NCBI GenBank assembly: GCA_022826385.1
Contig: JAJDUZ010000035.1
Span: 1-48,826 of the forward strand
From: Silicimonas sp.
GTDB lineage: Bacteria; Pseudomonadota; Alphaproteobacteria; Rhodobacterales; Rhodobacteraceae
Length of the DNA: 48,826 bases
Direction of reading: 5' to 3'
The notes beneath the pieces were generated by a model. The model saw only the letters and a list, made by a program, of their open reading frames with translations. It ran no database searches and had not been told where the DNA came from. Every line of letters starts with the position of its first letter. The first letter of the stretch is position 1. Below, piece after piece: positions 1 to 7,811 of the stretch. The translations under genes were made by a program, and so were the position numbers.

Positions 1-96
1 GACGCGCAAGGGCCTATAGGCAGCACAGGCTGCAAGAAGAAATGCTAAAGTGGCAACCAGACAGAAAATGAGAACCCGTTTCAAGTGTACTGTCAT
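1..96 (-). CDS. Lipoprotein, N-terminal fragment cut by window edge
   Basis: An ATG at 94-96 opens a minus-strand frame that stays open for 32 codons to the left edge. The start is supported by AGGAAA seven bases upstream. The visible peptide has basic residues (K6, R7), then a hydrophobic stretch, then a lipobox reading LAAC with the lipidated Cys at residue 24. That is a clear type II signal peptide, so the product should be an acylated envelope lipoprotein. The mature part lies outside the window, so no function can be given. It may belong to the host chromosome or to the neighbouring integrated element; the sequence does not decide this. Confidence 0.6.
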   Translation of the reverse strand, partial: MTVHLKRVLIFCLVATLAFLLAACAAYRPLRV

Positions 97-447
97 GCGT
101 TTCCTGTCACTCGCGTTCTGAAACAGACATTCGCGGCAATGCAGAATTATTGCAAGTAGGGCTCAGAGCGGACGATCGCTGCGAATTTTAGCAATGGCCG
201 CTTTGGGCCGTCTTCCAATAGACCAACGTCGGCTTTGCACGCATCAGTTACTCAGGCAAAGTGCAGCATTCGGTAGGTATGGGCTCGAAACAGGCATTAG
301 CTGCGTTTAGCGTAACTACTGCTAACGACCTATTGGAGACATGGTGTGGTATATTATGTGGTAATCCCACCAAATGATTCAGAAATATTCTTTAAATTCA
401 ATAGATAGAGAAAATTATCTAGCGGACTGCATATCCGCGAGGCAATA
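97..447. other. AT-rich intergenic region with three degenerate motif copies
   Basis: No convincing gene is seen here. A motif close to CRGRCATTCGCTGCG recurs on the plus strand three times in degenerate form: around 120-143 (CAGACATTCGCGGCA), 166-186 (CGGACGATCGCTGCG) and 287-309 (CAGGCATTAGCTGCG). Sequences of this flavour are familiar to me from intergenic DNA of Rhodobacterales, but I cannot name a family. Base composition becomes AT-rich from about 330 to 447, next to the integrated element. Confidence 0.4.
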
Positions 448-699
448 TCAAACACTCAAATCCTTCCCCATTTCACCGATCTCCTTCCTCAACTCAATAC
501 ATTCCCTCGACCTCAATCCATGCCTGTAAGCGGGATTGGCCTTACCGGGCCGGTGGCCGCCGCCTGCGCCATGCATCCGACAGACGCGCCAGCCTTTGAC
601 GGCAGGACTTTTGCATAGAAGGCCAGAGCGTTTTGAACGCGCGGTGCATCGCGGGGAAGCATGCGCCCTTTGCATGGGGTTGGCGTCATTTTTCTTCAT
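448..699 (-). CDS. HGGxSTG-type small Cys/His protein of integrated element
   Basis: A short basic protein (83 aa from the chosen start). It has CTARSKRSGLLCKSPAV, then GWRVCRMHGAGGG, then PAYRHGLRSRE. This is the C-x8-C...C-x2-H-G pattern of the HGGxSTG-domain proteins common in alphaproteobacterial phages and genomic islands; their function is unknown, and metal binding by the Cys/His residues is an inference. The start at 699 follows a G-rich ribosome-binding stretch and overlaps the upstream gene's stop by 14 bases, so the two are probably translated together. An upstream in-frame start at 747 would overlap much more and is less likely. Confidence 0.6.
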   Translation of the reverse strand: MKKNDANPMQRAHASPRCTARSKRSGLLCKSPAVKGWRVCRMHGAGGGHRPGKANPAYRHGLRSRECIELRKEIGEMGKDLSV

Positions 700-1243
700 G
701 GACCCGCCCCCGGTCACCAACATTACCGACGATCGCTTGACCGCCATCCCGGACGTTGACGTGCTGGACCGTCACAGTCTGCTTGCCGCCGTTCCTGTGC
801 TTCCTCAGCGCCTCCATCTGCGAGACATAGGCGCGCGCAAGCTTCGTGTACCCATTGTAGTGGGCTTGCACCTGATCAACGCGCTCTGAGTTCGAGAGCC
901 AACGTCCGGACCGGATCATCGCCAAATGGGTCGCTGCCATCTGCACTGAGAGAAGTCGTTCAAATGTGTCGCGAGGTTTGATCTCGGCAACAACCGACAA
1001 CAGGAACTCACGCTCATCATTGCCAGGATAATCATCGCTTGCTTCATCCGATTTGAGTATCTTCAGACAGTGACGCAGCAAGCCGTTTTCGATTTGAGAG
1101 AACTCCGAACCGAAGATGCCCTTCAATGCGTCAGCATCGGACAGCTCGATCCTTTGACCGTCTTCCGGCGATCCTCTTACCGATAGCCCAAGACCGTTCG
1201 GCTTGGGATCCACCTTCTTGGTCACCGTATTCTTTCCTGTCAT
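686..1243 (-). CDS. Hypothetical protein of integrated element
   Basis: A 185-residue, mostly helical, charged protein with no signal peptide or membrane segment. The C-terminal part contains SVQMAATHLAMIRSGRWL, then QMEALRKHRNGGKQTVTV and GGQAIVGNV. I recognise this tail as a recurrent unnamed family found directly beside HGGxSTG genes in rhizobial and Rhodobacterales islands; no function is known. The start at 1243 has GAGG eight bases upstream, better than the GTG at 1264. It is followed with overlap by the HGGxSTG gene and preceded, 74 bases away, by a winged-helix gene; all three are on the minus strand. Confidence 0.65.
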   Translation of the reverse strand: MTGKNTVTKKVDPKPNGLGLSVRGSPEDGQRIELSDADALKGIFGSEFSQIENGLLRHCLKILKSDEASDDYPGNDEREFLLSVVAEIKPRDTFERLLSVQMAATHLAMIRSGRWLSNSERVDQVQAHYNGYTKLARAYVSQMEALRKHRNGGKQTVTVQHVNVRDGGQAIVGNVGDRGRVHEEK

Positions 1244-1317
1244 CCTTTTGCCTCTTCGTTTCACTCAAGGAGGAGTGGTTAGTATTAGTGTCCCACCTCA
1301 GGACCCAGCAGAGCCGC

Positions 1318-1797
1318 TCAAACTGGTTTGACGGGTCCTGAAGCGGACCCAATTCGATGCCTTCGGTCCCCAAATGGGACGACGCAGGAAGCTGACGGGT
1401 CCGTTTCAGGACCGCGTTCTGTTTTTCTTGGCCTCCAGTCATACCAATCATTTGTGGCGAGCTGCTTGCCTGACGCCAATTGCATTGGCTTGGTGGTGAG
1501 CCGCCACTCATGGGCCTGTCGGTGATACCAACTGCCCGGTTTCATCAGAACAACGAAACCTTTTTCCTGCAGTTCATGGAACGCGCGTTGAGCGGTGCTC
1601 TTGCCCAAGCCCAATAGTGAGCAAGCTTCGTTCAAAGACAATGTGAGCTTGCCATTGTTCCCACCGTTAAAACGTGTGTGAAGCTCAAGCCAAACTTTCA
1701 ACGCCGGCCCGGATAATGAGCGCCAGGCGGGAGAGCGAAGAAAGCTGTACGGGAGGGGCACATATTGCCCCTCTTTTTTCCTTTGACTCTTACTCAT
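1318..1797 (-). CDS. Winged-helix DNA-binding protein of integrated element
   Basis: A 159-residue protein with a helix-turn-helix in its first half. It reads VPLPYSFLRSPAWRSLSGP, then LSLNEACSLLGLGKSTAQRA and FHELQEKGFVVL, then a wing-like KPGSWYHRQAHEWRL. The shape is that of the replication/regulatory winged-helix proteins common in alphaproteobacterial prophages and islands. Homologues usually begin near MSKSQRKKEGQ, which fits the ATG at 1797 preceded by AGGGG; in-frame starts at 1872 and 1905 are possible. It probably controls expression or replication of the element. The last 30 residues are Pro/Arg-rich and poorly conserved in appearance. Confidence 0.65.
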   Translation of the reverse strand: MSKSQRKKEGQYVPLPYSFLRSPAWRSLSGPALKVWLELHTRFNGGNNGKLTLSLNEACSLLGLGKSTAQRAFHELQEKGFVVLMKPGSWYHRQAHEWRLTTKPMQLASGKQLATNDWYDWRPRKTERGPETDPSASCVVPFGDRRHRIGSASGPVKPV

Positions 1798-1942
1798 GCT
1801 CGATAATCCCCTTGCGTACTCGAAGGGGCTCACAGGCATTCGATTTGTTTGACCAATAGTATCGGCGCTCATTTCTTCTTGTCGGCGTAAGGGCGTCTGT
1901 GCCATCAGATGAACTTGTGAGGGTGGCTTCCAATGTCACTCG

Positions 1943-1978
1943 AAAAGCCCCGGCAGCCTTTTCGGCTCTGGGGTTTTT
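1943..1978 (-). terminator. Rho-independent terminator after AlpA-like gene
   Basis: A hairpin begins directly after the stop codon of the AlpA-like gene. The outer arms are AAAAACCCC and GGGGCTTTT (minus strand), with an inner AGCC/GGCT pairing. The downstream arm ends in a T run, so it reads as an intrinsic terminator on the minus strand. It would separate the int-side genes from the winged-helix gene. Confidence 0.6.
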
Positions 1979-1980
1979 CA

Positions 1981-2190
1981 TTAGGCGGCCTCATTGCTGG
2001 GATCAGTACGTTGAGCTGAAATCCACGCGTTCAGATCAGCGCCCAGATAGGCCACCTTGCGGCCGATTTTGATCCAGGGAGGGCCAACCCGTCGGTGCCG
2101 CCATTGGGCGAGCTTCTCACGGGTGCCAAGAACGTCCAGTTCCGGATCGCCTAGCACATAGGTTCGATTTTGCTCGAAGATGTCTGCCAT
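1981..2190 (-). CDS. AlpA/excisionase-like small DNA-binding protein
   Basis: A 69-residue protein with the pattern of MerR-fold excisionases. LGTREKLAQWRHRRVGPPWI is followed by KIGRKVAYLGADLNAWI: a short recognition helix, the typical G-P-x-W/F-x-K-I-G-R-K-V turn, then a helix ending in W. Members regulate or assist integrase-mediated excision (AlpA, Xis). The ATG at 2190 has AAAGGA at good spacing; the open frame continues upstream to 2295, but that extension is hydrophobic and unlike the family. It lies two genes downstream of the integrase, as expected for a small genomic island. Whether it is a recombination directionality factor or only a regulator is not shown by sequence. Confidence 0.75.
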   Translation of the reverse strand: MADIFEQNRTYVLGDPELDVLGTREKLAQWRHRRVGPPWIKIGRKVAYLGADLNAWISAQRTDPSNEAA

Positions 2191-2367
2191 CGCCCAGTCC
2201 TTTCGATTTGGTTTCGATGGCCAATCATTAACCACATAACGTGTACGTCGGAAAAAGGAGATTATCAGGCTTAAGCAAATTCTGAGAAGCATCAAGGCCG
2301 AAGGGTTTCTTAGAAATTCAGAAGGCTAAAGCCTTTGTTTTGCTTCGAGTGCAGAAACGATTTCCAG

Positions 2368-3246
2368 TCACATGTCCTCGATATTCCTTAAAAACCATTC
2401 TTTGCGATAAGAGCGACCAGCTCTTTGAAATTCAAAGGGTTTCTCTTTCAGAGCTTTCTGGCGCAACTCGGCGGCTTGAACTTCGCGCGGTGCCAACAAA
2501 AACCTAGGGCCAAGATCTTCCGCAAGCTCCACAAAGGCAAGTACACAATATTCACGTAGTGCTTTTGCCTTTCTTTGAGTCGCTTCAGTTCCCTTTTGCC
2601 GGTTCCTGTGTTGATCCGCCAATTTCGAATAGTACTGCGATAAGTCGCCCTCAAATTGCTGTTTAACACAAAGTTCTTTGAACAACTCACCAATCAAGTA
2701 AGCAGAATTCGCACTCACAGGGTATTCCCGGAAGTACTCATAGAGAATGCGGGCATGGTACCATTCTTCGGAGATAAAACCTCCGCATTCACAAATGTCA
2801 TGGACTATAAGTGACAGGACTAACTCGAGCGGGTCTCGCTCGCTGGCTTGAAGCATTTCATAGGTGTAGAGCGTCGAGCCGTGGAAATCTGCAATGGCAA
2901 AGTCTATCCAATTTTGAATGTATGCACCTTCTCTCTCGCCTTCTGGAAGCGCGCCAAATCGAGAGCCAACTTCAGTCGCTTCTGGCAAGTATTTTGTGTT
3001 TTTGAGAAACATTGCACACACTGTGACAGCCGAGTCGATGTCTTTATCTAGTGTGTCGGACAAAACGAAGTCGGGAACTGCTTCAATTTCCGCCTCGGAC
3101 ATTTCATCTAGCCAGTAGACCGTTGAAACGAGACTTGTGACTCCTCCAAGCACGTGATGCTGTGAGCTCTTGTCTATGCCAAGAAAACCTTTCCATTCGT
3201 CACTTCGAACTAGCTGCGACGACTTTTTCGGAAATTCATCCTGCAA
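2368..3246 (-). CDS. Unknown protein, cargo behind the integrase
   Basis: A soluble-looking protein of 292 residues that I do not recognise. It is rich in aromatic and acidic residues. Segments that look conserved-domain-like are LSLIVHDICECGGF (about 144-157) and EEWYHARILYEYFREYP; the basic C-terminus ends in RSYRKEWFLRNIEDM. No signal peptide or clear membrane span is seen. The frame starts at a TTG that overlaps the last 11 bases of the integrase gene, with only a weak ribosome-binding site, which suggests translational coupling; the next ATG is about 48 residues in. It is visibly more AT-rich than the chromosomal genes to the right, consistent with acquisition. The slot next to an integrase often carries defence or fitness cargo, but no such motif is recognisable here. 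Confidence 0.6.
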   Translation of the reverse strand: MQDEFPKKSSQLVRSDEWKGFLGIDKSSQHHVLGGVTSLVSTVYWLDEMSEAEIEAVPDFVLSDTLDKDIDSAVTVCAMFLKNTKYLPEATEVGSRFGALPEGEREGAYIQNWIDFAIADFHGSTLYTYEMLQASERDPLELVLSLIVHDICECGGFISEEWYHARILYEYFREYPVSANSAYLIGELFKELCVKQQFEGDLSQYYSKLADQHRNRQKGTEATQRKAKALREYCVLAFVELAEDLGPRFLLAPREVQAAELRQKALKEKPFEFQRAGRSYRKEWFLRNIEDM

Positions 3247-4471
3247 TTTCTTTGACCCGATTCAATGAATTGGTTATGTACTCCGACCATCGGGTCATAA
3301 GGTGACTTCGTTTATCTAGAAGATCCGACCTAGCGTATGCGCGCTCCACTTCTGATCCAACTTGATGCGCCAGTGCCGCCTCGGCCAGCTCTCGAGGCGC
3401 GTTCGCCGCTTCCGCTGCCCAATCCCTAAAGCTACTGCGGAAGCCGTGCACGGTGAACCCATTGGCATCCATGCGTCGCAGAAGCATCAGCATCGACATA
3501 TTGGACAAGGGCTGATGCCGCTTCTGCCCTTCAAAGACATATTCAGACTCCATCGCCTTCAACGGCTCCAGAATGGCAATCATCTCATCAGTCAGCGGAA
3601 CCCGATGCTCCTTACCGCCTTTCATCCGATCTGCCGGAACCGTCCAAAGCCGTGCTTCAAAATCAACTTCGGGCCATTTCATCTCCAATACCTCCGAGGT
3701 GCGGCTGGCCGTCAGAATGGTGAACATCAAAGCCTTGGCGGCCATCGCACTTCTGCTCTCCAGCCTCGCATAGAAGGCAGGCACATCACGCCAGGGCATA
3801 GCGTCGTGGTGTCGGACACGGGATTTAACTGACGGAAGCACCTTGGCATCCAAAATCGCGGTCACAGGGTTCTCGCCCGACCGAAAACCTCTCGATTTAG
3901 CAACGTCCAGTACAGTTTTGATGCGTTGCGAGAGCCTGCGTGCAGTTTCATGTTTGTCTGTCCAGATCGGGGACAGACACATCAAAACTTCAGGTTGATC
4001 GATGCTGCTTACAGGCATGCGCCCGATTTTTGGAAAAACATAACTGCGCAAAGTTCCTATCCACTGTTCCTTGTGCTTGGCGTTTTTCCAAGTGGGAAGG
4101 CGTTCAAGAAAAACTTGTTCAGCGATCTCCTCAAAAGTTGGAACATCTTGGCGCACATTGTAGCGTGGGTTCAGTCCTTGTCTCGCCATGCGCCGATATT
4201 CGAGCGCGCGTTCGCGCGCTTCCTGCAGCGTGACCAGGTCAGCACCGCCAAGCCCGAAGTCAGTGCGTAAGGGGGCGCCTTTCTTATTGCGCTGGCCCTT
4301 CACTGTCACGCGAACGATCCAACGACGCGCTGCGTTCGGTGTAGAATCTACGACAAGGTAAAGCCCCCCACCATCACCGTGACGCCCCGGTTCCAGGCTT
4401 TCCACAAGTTTCTTTGTTAGCTTACCAGTTAATGCCAAAATACCACTTTCTATACCACGCAACGAAAGCAT
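3236..4471 (-). CDS. int: Tyrosine-type integrase (P4/DUF4102 family)
   Basis: A site-specific recombinase of 411 residues, the usual size for P4-like integrases. The N-terminal arm-binding domain (about 15-110) has GRHGDGGGLYLVV, typical of DUF4102. A core-binding domain follows (about 112-205), then the catalytic domain. Catalytic residues can be read: Arg257 in ILTASRTSE, His342-x-x-Arg345 in HGFRSSFRDWA, His369 in ALAHQVG and the nucleophile Tyr379 in VERAYARSD. All are present, so the enzyme should be active. The gene points away from tRNA-Ala(GGC), whose 3' end is 113 bases from the start codon; this family integrates into tRNA 3' ends, so this is the attachment side of the element. The ATG at 4471 has no good ribosome-binding site; a TTG about 11 codons in is an alternative. 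Confidence 0.93.
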   Translation of the reverse strand: MLSLRGIESGILALTGKLTKKLVESLEPGRHGDGGGLYLVVDSTPNAARRWIVRVTVKGQRNKKGAPLRTDFGLGGADLVTLQEARERALEYRRMARQGLNPRYNVRQDVPTFEEIAEQVFLERLPTWKNAKHKEQWIGTLRSYVFPKIGRMPVSSIDQPEVLMCLSPIWTDKHETARRLSQRIKTVLDVAKSRGFRSGENPVTAILDAKVLPSVKSRVRHHDAMPWRDVPAFYARLESRSAMAAKALMFTILTASRTSEVLEMKWPEVDFEARLWTVPADRMKGGKEHRVPLTDEMIAILEPLKAMESEYVFEGQKRHQPLSNMSMLMLLRRMDANGFTVHGFRSSFRDWAAEAANAPRELAEAALAHQVGSEVERAYARSDLLDKRSHLMTRWSEYITNSLNRVKEIAG

Positions 4472-4583
4472 ACAAAGACAACTGTGAGAAATCCAATGAA
4501 ATTAGATTGCAAAGTTGAATCTATGAAAACAAGGCGTATGTGCAGCCTGGCGCAACTGACTGCGGTTCAAGAAAGTGGGAAAA

Positions 4584-4659
<76 letters not shown>

Positions 4660-4668
4660 TATCTTGAG

Positions 4669-4686
4669 GGCGCGGTGACCCGCGCC
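4669..4686 (-). terminator. GC-rich hairpin between TIGR02300 gene and tRNA-Ala
   Basis: Perfect seven-base arms GGCGCGG and CCGCGCC enclose a four-base loop. The hairpin lies about 50 bases after the TIGR02300 stop and just upstream of the tRNA 5' end. There is no clear T run, so termination is only a possibility. Confidence 0.35.
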
Positions 4687-4733
4687 GTCAGTGAGTTAGT
4701 GGCTTGGCGCCGTGCGCGCAAGCAAAAAGCGAC

Positions 4734-5069
4734 TTAGTCGTCGTCTTCCTTGGCAACGTCGGCAATGTCGTCAAGCGAGACATTGTCGTCGTCATCGTCG
4801 TCGTCCAGCACGTCGTCGCCCAGATCGACATCCGTATCATCATCGTCGTCTTCCAGAACGATGTCTTCTTCGTCCTCGAAGGCCTCTTCTTCCTTCTTGG
4901 CCGAAGCGGCGTCCGATTTGTCGGCGGTCAGGCTGCGCTTACCCTTGCCGGTCTCAAGGTTCACGACCTCGCCGGTATAGGGGCTGACGATCGGGTTTTT
5001 GTTCAGGTCATAGAACCGCTTGCCGGTCGTCGGGCAAACCCGCTTGGTGCCCCATTCTTCTTTAGGCAT
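4734..5069 (-). CDS. TIGR02300 family protein (FYDLN-acid)
   Basis: A small acidic protein, 111 aa. The N-terminus MPKEEWGTKRVCPTTG runs into KRFYDLNKNPIVSPYTGE, the signature of TIGR02300, a family found almost only in Alphaproteobacteria. The C-terminal half is a low-complexity Asp/Glu tract with runs of up to seven consecutive Asp. The function is unknown. The single Cys and the zinc-ribbon-like start suggest a metal or nucleic-acid-related role, but this is an inference. The ATG at 5069 has AGGA nine bases upstream and matches the family start; the frame extends to 5114 without support. It is a single gene next to the tRNA. Confidence 0.9.
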   Translation of the reverse strand: MPKEEWGTKRVCPTTGKRFYDLNKNPIVSPYTGEVVNLETGKGKRSLTADKSDAASAKKEEEAFEDEEDIVLEDDDDDTDVDLGDDVLDDDDDDDNVSLDDIADVAKEDDD

Positions 5070-5190
5070 GGCTCTCGCGTCCTTTTGGTTCTCGAATTTG
5101 GCGGCAGGTGCCACATAGAGGCGCGGCTGTCAAAGGCTTTCGCGCCGGGAAAGGGGGATGTAATCTAGCCTCAAGGCAAGAACAAGGCGG

Positions 5191-5886
5191 GTGATGCAGG
5201 ATTTTACGCTCAAATCGGCCCCCGAGGTCAGCGTGACGCTGCGCCGTTCCTCGCGGGCGCGGCGGATATCGTTGCGTGTCTCCTCGCTGGACGGCCGGGT
5301 GACCCTGACATTGCCACAAGGCACGCCCGAACGCGTGGGCCGCGCCTTTGCCGAGGAGAAAGCCCGGTGGCTGCGCGACGCGGTCGGGCGCGTCGGTGCG
5401 GCCATTCCAGTGGTGCTGGGCGCGTCCCTACCCGTCGGCGGGGTCGACCGCCGGGTGGTTCCGGGCACGGGCCGCGCCGCCCGTCTGACTGACGCCACGA
5501 TCGAGGCGCCGGCGGGGCGGGAAGGCCTGGCCGTTGAAGCGCTGCTGAAAAAGACCGCGCGCGACCGGTTGGCTGTTTCCGTCGACCATTTCGCGCGGGT
5601 GCTGGGCAAAACGCCCGGACGGCTCACGTTGCGCGACACGCGCTCGCGCTGGGGGTCGTGCTCGTCCGAGGGCAACCTGATGTTCTCGTGGCGTCTGATC
5701 CTCGCCCCGCCGCGGGTGCTGGACTATGTGGCCGCCCACGAAGTCGCGCATCTTCAGCACATGGACCATTCCCCCGCGTTCTGGGGCGTGGTCGAAGACC
5801 TCTTTCCGAACCACCGCAAGGAACGCCGCTGGCTCCGCACCGAGGGCGCCACGCTGCACCGCTACCAGTTCCGGGGGGAAGATTGA
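5191..5886 (+). CDS. YgjP-like metal-dependent hydrolase (M48/DUF45)
   Basis: A cytosolic protein of about 231 aa of the YgjP/WLM-like metallopeptidase family. The C-terminal half carries the full signature: TRSRWGSCSSEGNLMFSWRL, then LDYVAAHEVAHLQHMDHSPAFW. The zinc motif HEVAH (HExxH) is followed by a third candidate ligand His and the Phe-Trp typical of the family. The physiological substrate is not established for these proteins. The annotated start is a GTG, with an ATG one codon later. The gene is divergent from the TIGR02300 gene and upstream of a GntR regulator that starts 31 bases after its stop. Confidence 0.9.
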   Translation: MMQDFTLKSAPEVSVTLRRSSRARRISLRVSSLDGRVTLTLPQGTPERVGRAFAEEKARWLRDAVGRVGAAIPVVLGASLPVGGVDRRVVPGTGRAARLTDATIEAPAGREGLAVEALLKKTARDRLAVSVDHFARVLGKTPGRLTLRDTRSRWGSCSSEGNLMFSWRLILAPPRVLDYVAAHEVAHLQHMDHSPAFWGVVEDLFPNHRKERRWLRTEGATLHRYQFRGED

Positions 5887-5917
5887 CCTTCGCGCGCGAT
5901 GTGATCACAATTCCCGC

Positions 5918-6562
5918 ATGCTGACACGAAGCACCGATCCGCTGCCCGCCGCCCATGACCGGGTTTACCGCGCGCTCCGCGGCAAGATTATGCATGGCGA
6001 GCTTGAGCCGGGCACCGCGCTGACGCTGCGCGGCATCGGCAAGGACTACGAGGTGTCGATGACCCCGGCGCGCGAGGCGGTGCGCCGTCTTGTGGCCGAA
6101 GGCGCGCTGACGCTGTCCAACTCGGGCCGGGTGTCGACGCCCGAACTCACCAATGAACGGATCGAGGAACTCGCCGCCCTCCGCGCGCTGATCGAGACCG
6201 AGCTTGCCAGCCGTGCCTTGCCGCGCGCGCATCTGGCGCTGATCGACCGGTTGAACATGATCAACCACGAGGTGGCCGAGGCCGTCGCCAAGGGGGACGC
6301 GGTGTCCTATATCCGGCGCAACCTCGAGTTCCACCGCACGCTTTACCTGCGCGCGCAGGCGCCAGCGATGCTGGCCATGGCGGAAACCGTTTGGCTGCAG
6401 CTTGGCCCCACCATGCGCACCCTTTATGGACGGATGCGGCAGGGCAAGCCGCCGGAAAGCCACCGCCTGATCCTTGCGGCCCTCAGGGCAGGGGACGAAC
6501 CGGGGTTGAGGTTGGCCGTCCGAACCGACGTCACGCAGGGCTTGCGGATGCTCGCAACCTGA
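5918..6562 (+). CDS. GntR family regulator (FCD type)
   Basis: A 214-aa transcriptional regulator. Residues about 10-75 form the GntR winged helix, with GELEPGTALTLRGIGKDY, then SMTPAREAVRRLVAEGAL and an SNSGRVST wing. The rest is an all-helical FCD ligand domain with Asn/His metal-ligand type positions in RRNLEFHRTLY. The ATG at 5918 is the natural N-terminus; the frame extends upstream inside the previous gene without homology. No adjacent metabolic operon reveals its ligand. Its 3' end meets the convergent VOC gene across a double hairpin. Confidence 0.9.
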   Translation: MLTRSTDPLPAAHDRVYRALRGKIMHGELEPGTALTLRGIGKDYEVSMTPAREAVRRLVAEGALTLSNSGRVSTPELTNERIEELAALRALIETELASRALPRAHLALIDRLNMINHEVAEAVAKGDAVSYIRRNLEFHRTLYLRAQAPAMLAMAETVWLQLGPTMRTLYGRMRQGKPPESHRLILAALRAGDEPGLRLAVRTDVTQGLRMLAT

Positions 6563-6566
6563 GGGC

Positions 6567-6613
6567 GGCGGAAAATGATGCATTTTCCGCCACAAAATCT
6601 GTGTCAGATTTTG
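6567..6613. repeat. Double-hairpin element, copy 1
   Basis: Two perfect hairpins stand back to back. The first has 11-base arms GGCGGAAAATG (6567-6577) and CATTTTCCGCC (6581-6591). The second has arms CAAAATCT (6593-6600) and AGATTTTG (6606-6613) around the loop GTGTC. They fill the gap between the convergent GntR and VOC genes, so here they could act as a bidirectional terminator. A second copy with the same plan lies at 25813-25858 between divergent genes. Confidence 0.85.
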
Positions 6614-6623
6614 CCCCCGGGCG

Positions 6624-7004
6624 TCACTGCATGGACGCAATGCCGAACATGTTGCCTTCCGTGTCCATCGCCAGCGTCACGAACCCGTATTCCCCGATCG
6701 AGAACTTGGGCCGCACCACCTGTCCACCGGCCTCGGCCACGCGGGCTTCTTCCACGGCACAATTCTCGGCATTGAAATAGACAATCGTTCCGCCCACACC
6801 CGGCCCCCCGTGCGGCGACTGGGTCAAGGCACCGCCTGCGCCGTACACATTCATATCCGCCGGAAAACTCATCATCCGCGTCTCGCCCGTCGGGTCGCCC
6901 ATCGGCTCCAGCGCGCATCCCAGCACGGTTTGGTAAAAGGCCACGGCCCGATCCAGGTCTTCCACAAAGATATCGAACCAACCGATTGCATTCATCTTCG
7001 ACAT
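6624..7004 (-). CDS. VOC family protein (glyoxalase/bleomycin-resistance fold)
   Basis: A 126-aa single-module VOC protein. It begins GWFDIFVEDLDRAVAFY and ends GEYGFVTLAMDTEGNMFGI, the paired beta-alpha-beta-beta-beta units of the fold. Metal-ligand positions cannot be assigned with certainty, and many such proteins are annotated only as predicted enzymes. The start at 7004 is well supported by AAGGAG seven bases upstream. It sits 69 bases downstream of an AraC regulator on the same strand, so the two may be co-transcribed and functionally linked. Confidence 0.85.
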   Translation of the reverse strand: MSKMNAIGWFDIFVEDLDRAVAFYQTVLGCALEPMGDPTGETRMMSFPADMNVYGAGGALTQSPHGGPGVGGTIVYFNAENCAVEEARVAEAGGQVVRPKFSIGEYGFVTLAMDTEGNMFGIASMQ

Positions 7005-7073
7005 GTCAAACTCCTTCGCGTGTCTTGTCTGGCACTGGCCTAGCAAGCGAAAAGGGGGCCTGTATTGTAGATT

Positions 7074-7811
7074 TCAGACATCGAACTTGCGGGCGAATTG
7101 GCCGGGCGTATAGCCGGTGGCTTTCTTGAACGAATGGATGAAATGCGACTGGTCGGAATAGGCCAGCGAAGGTTCGCCGCGCAAGGATTGCTGCAGCCGA
7201 AGTACCTTCAGGAAGTCATGCGGCGAGAACCCCGTGGTCTGTTTGAGCACGCGCTGCAACTGTCGGGGTGACAGCCCGGCGCCGTCGGCCATGTCCGCCA
7301 CCGACAGAATATCGTCGATCTGGCGGAAAATGCGCTCGGTCACCGGATTGGGCACCACGATGCCTGCGGCCTGCAGGTCTTCGACGAACCTGCACAGGAT
7401 ACCCTGCTGAGCTTCGAAGCTTTGCCCTGCCAATTCGTCGCTGACGTCTCTCAACGGCAAATCCCCTGCATAGGGGCTGTCCACCAACCCATAGGCAACC
7501 GGCACGCGCTCGGTGTTCCAGACGCCGGGCAGGAACCGGATGTTCACAAAGTGAAACGACCGGCCAAGGTTCAATTCCTCGGACGAGGCACGCAGCCGGG
7601 TGATGCCACAGACCCGCGGGTCGGTCTGATCGAAGACGGCATAGGTGCAGGCATCCGGCAAGGCATGAAAGCGATAATCCTGCTCAAGCGATGTTGGTGT
7701 CGACAGGTCCAGAAACCTGTGGACCACGCCGCTCAGATGTTCGGGCGGTTCGGCTTCGGTGAACGCCGCCTCGACCGTCCGGTCCTTGCTATTGCCCTTG
7801 GGATCGTACAT
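7074..7811 (-). CDS. AraC family transcriptional regulator
   Basis: A 245-aa regulator with the DNA-binding domain at its C-terminus. The first HTH is around SVADMADGAGLSPRQLQRVLK. The second ends in YSDQSHFIHSFKKATGYTPG, the highly conserved AraC signature. The N-terminal 150 residues form the sensor part, with no specific ligand recognisable. It is divergent from the MFS transporter (85-base gap) and followed by the VOC gene. That arrangement suggests it controls one or both. Confidence 0.9.
   Translation of the reverse strand: MYDPKGNSKDRTVEAAFTEAEPPEHLSGVVHRFLDLSTPTSLEQDYRFHALPDACTYAVFDQTDPRVCGITRLRASSEELNLGRSFHFVNIRFLPGVWNTERVPVAYGLVDSPYAGDLPLRDVSDELAGQSFEAQQGILCRFVEDLQAAGIVVPNPVTERIFRQIDDILSVADMADGAGLSPRQLQRVLKQTTGFSPHDFLKVLRLQQSLRGEPSLAYSDQSHFIHSFKKATGYTPGQFARKFDV

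Noticed and set aside
1..447. Search for a second copy of the tRNA-Ala 3' end as left attachment site
   Set aside because: No stretch matching the T arm or acceptor end was found; the boundary must be outside the window or the element is decayed.
2322..2335. AAGGCT/AGCCTT inverted repeat considered as a terminator of the unknown cargo gene
   Set aside because: The loop would be too tight and the stem only about five base pairs, with no T run on the minus strand.
4704..5168. Open frames encoding Ser- or Val-runs opposite the TIGR02300 gene
   Set aside because: They are products of the antisense of the Asp-codon repeats; the minus-strand protein has the known FYDLN signature.
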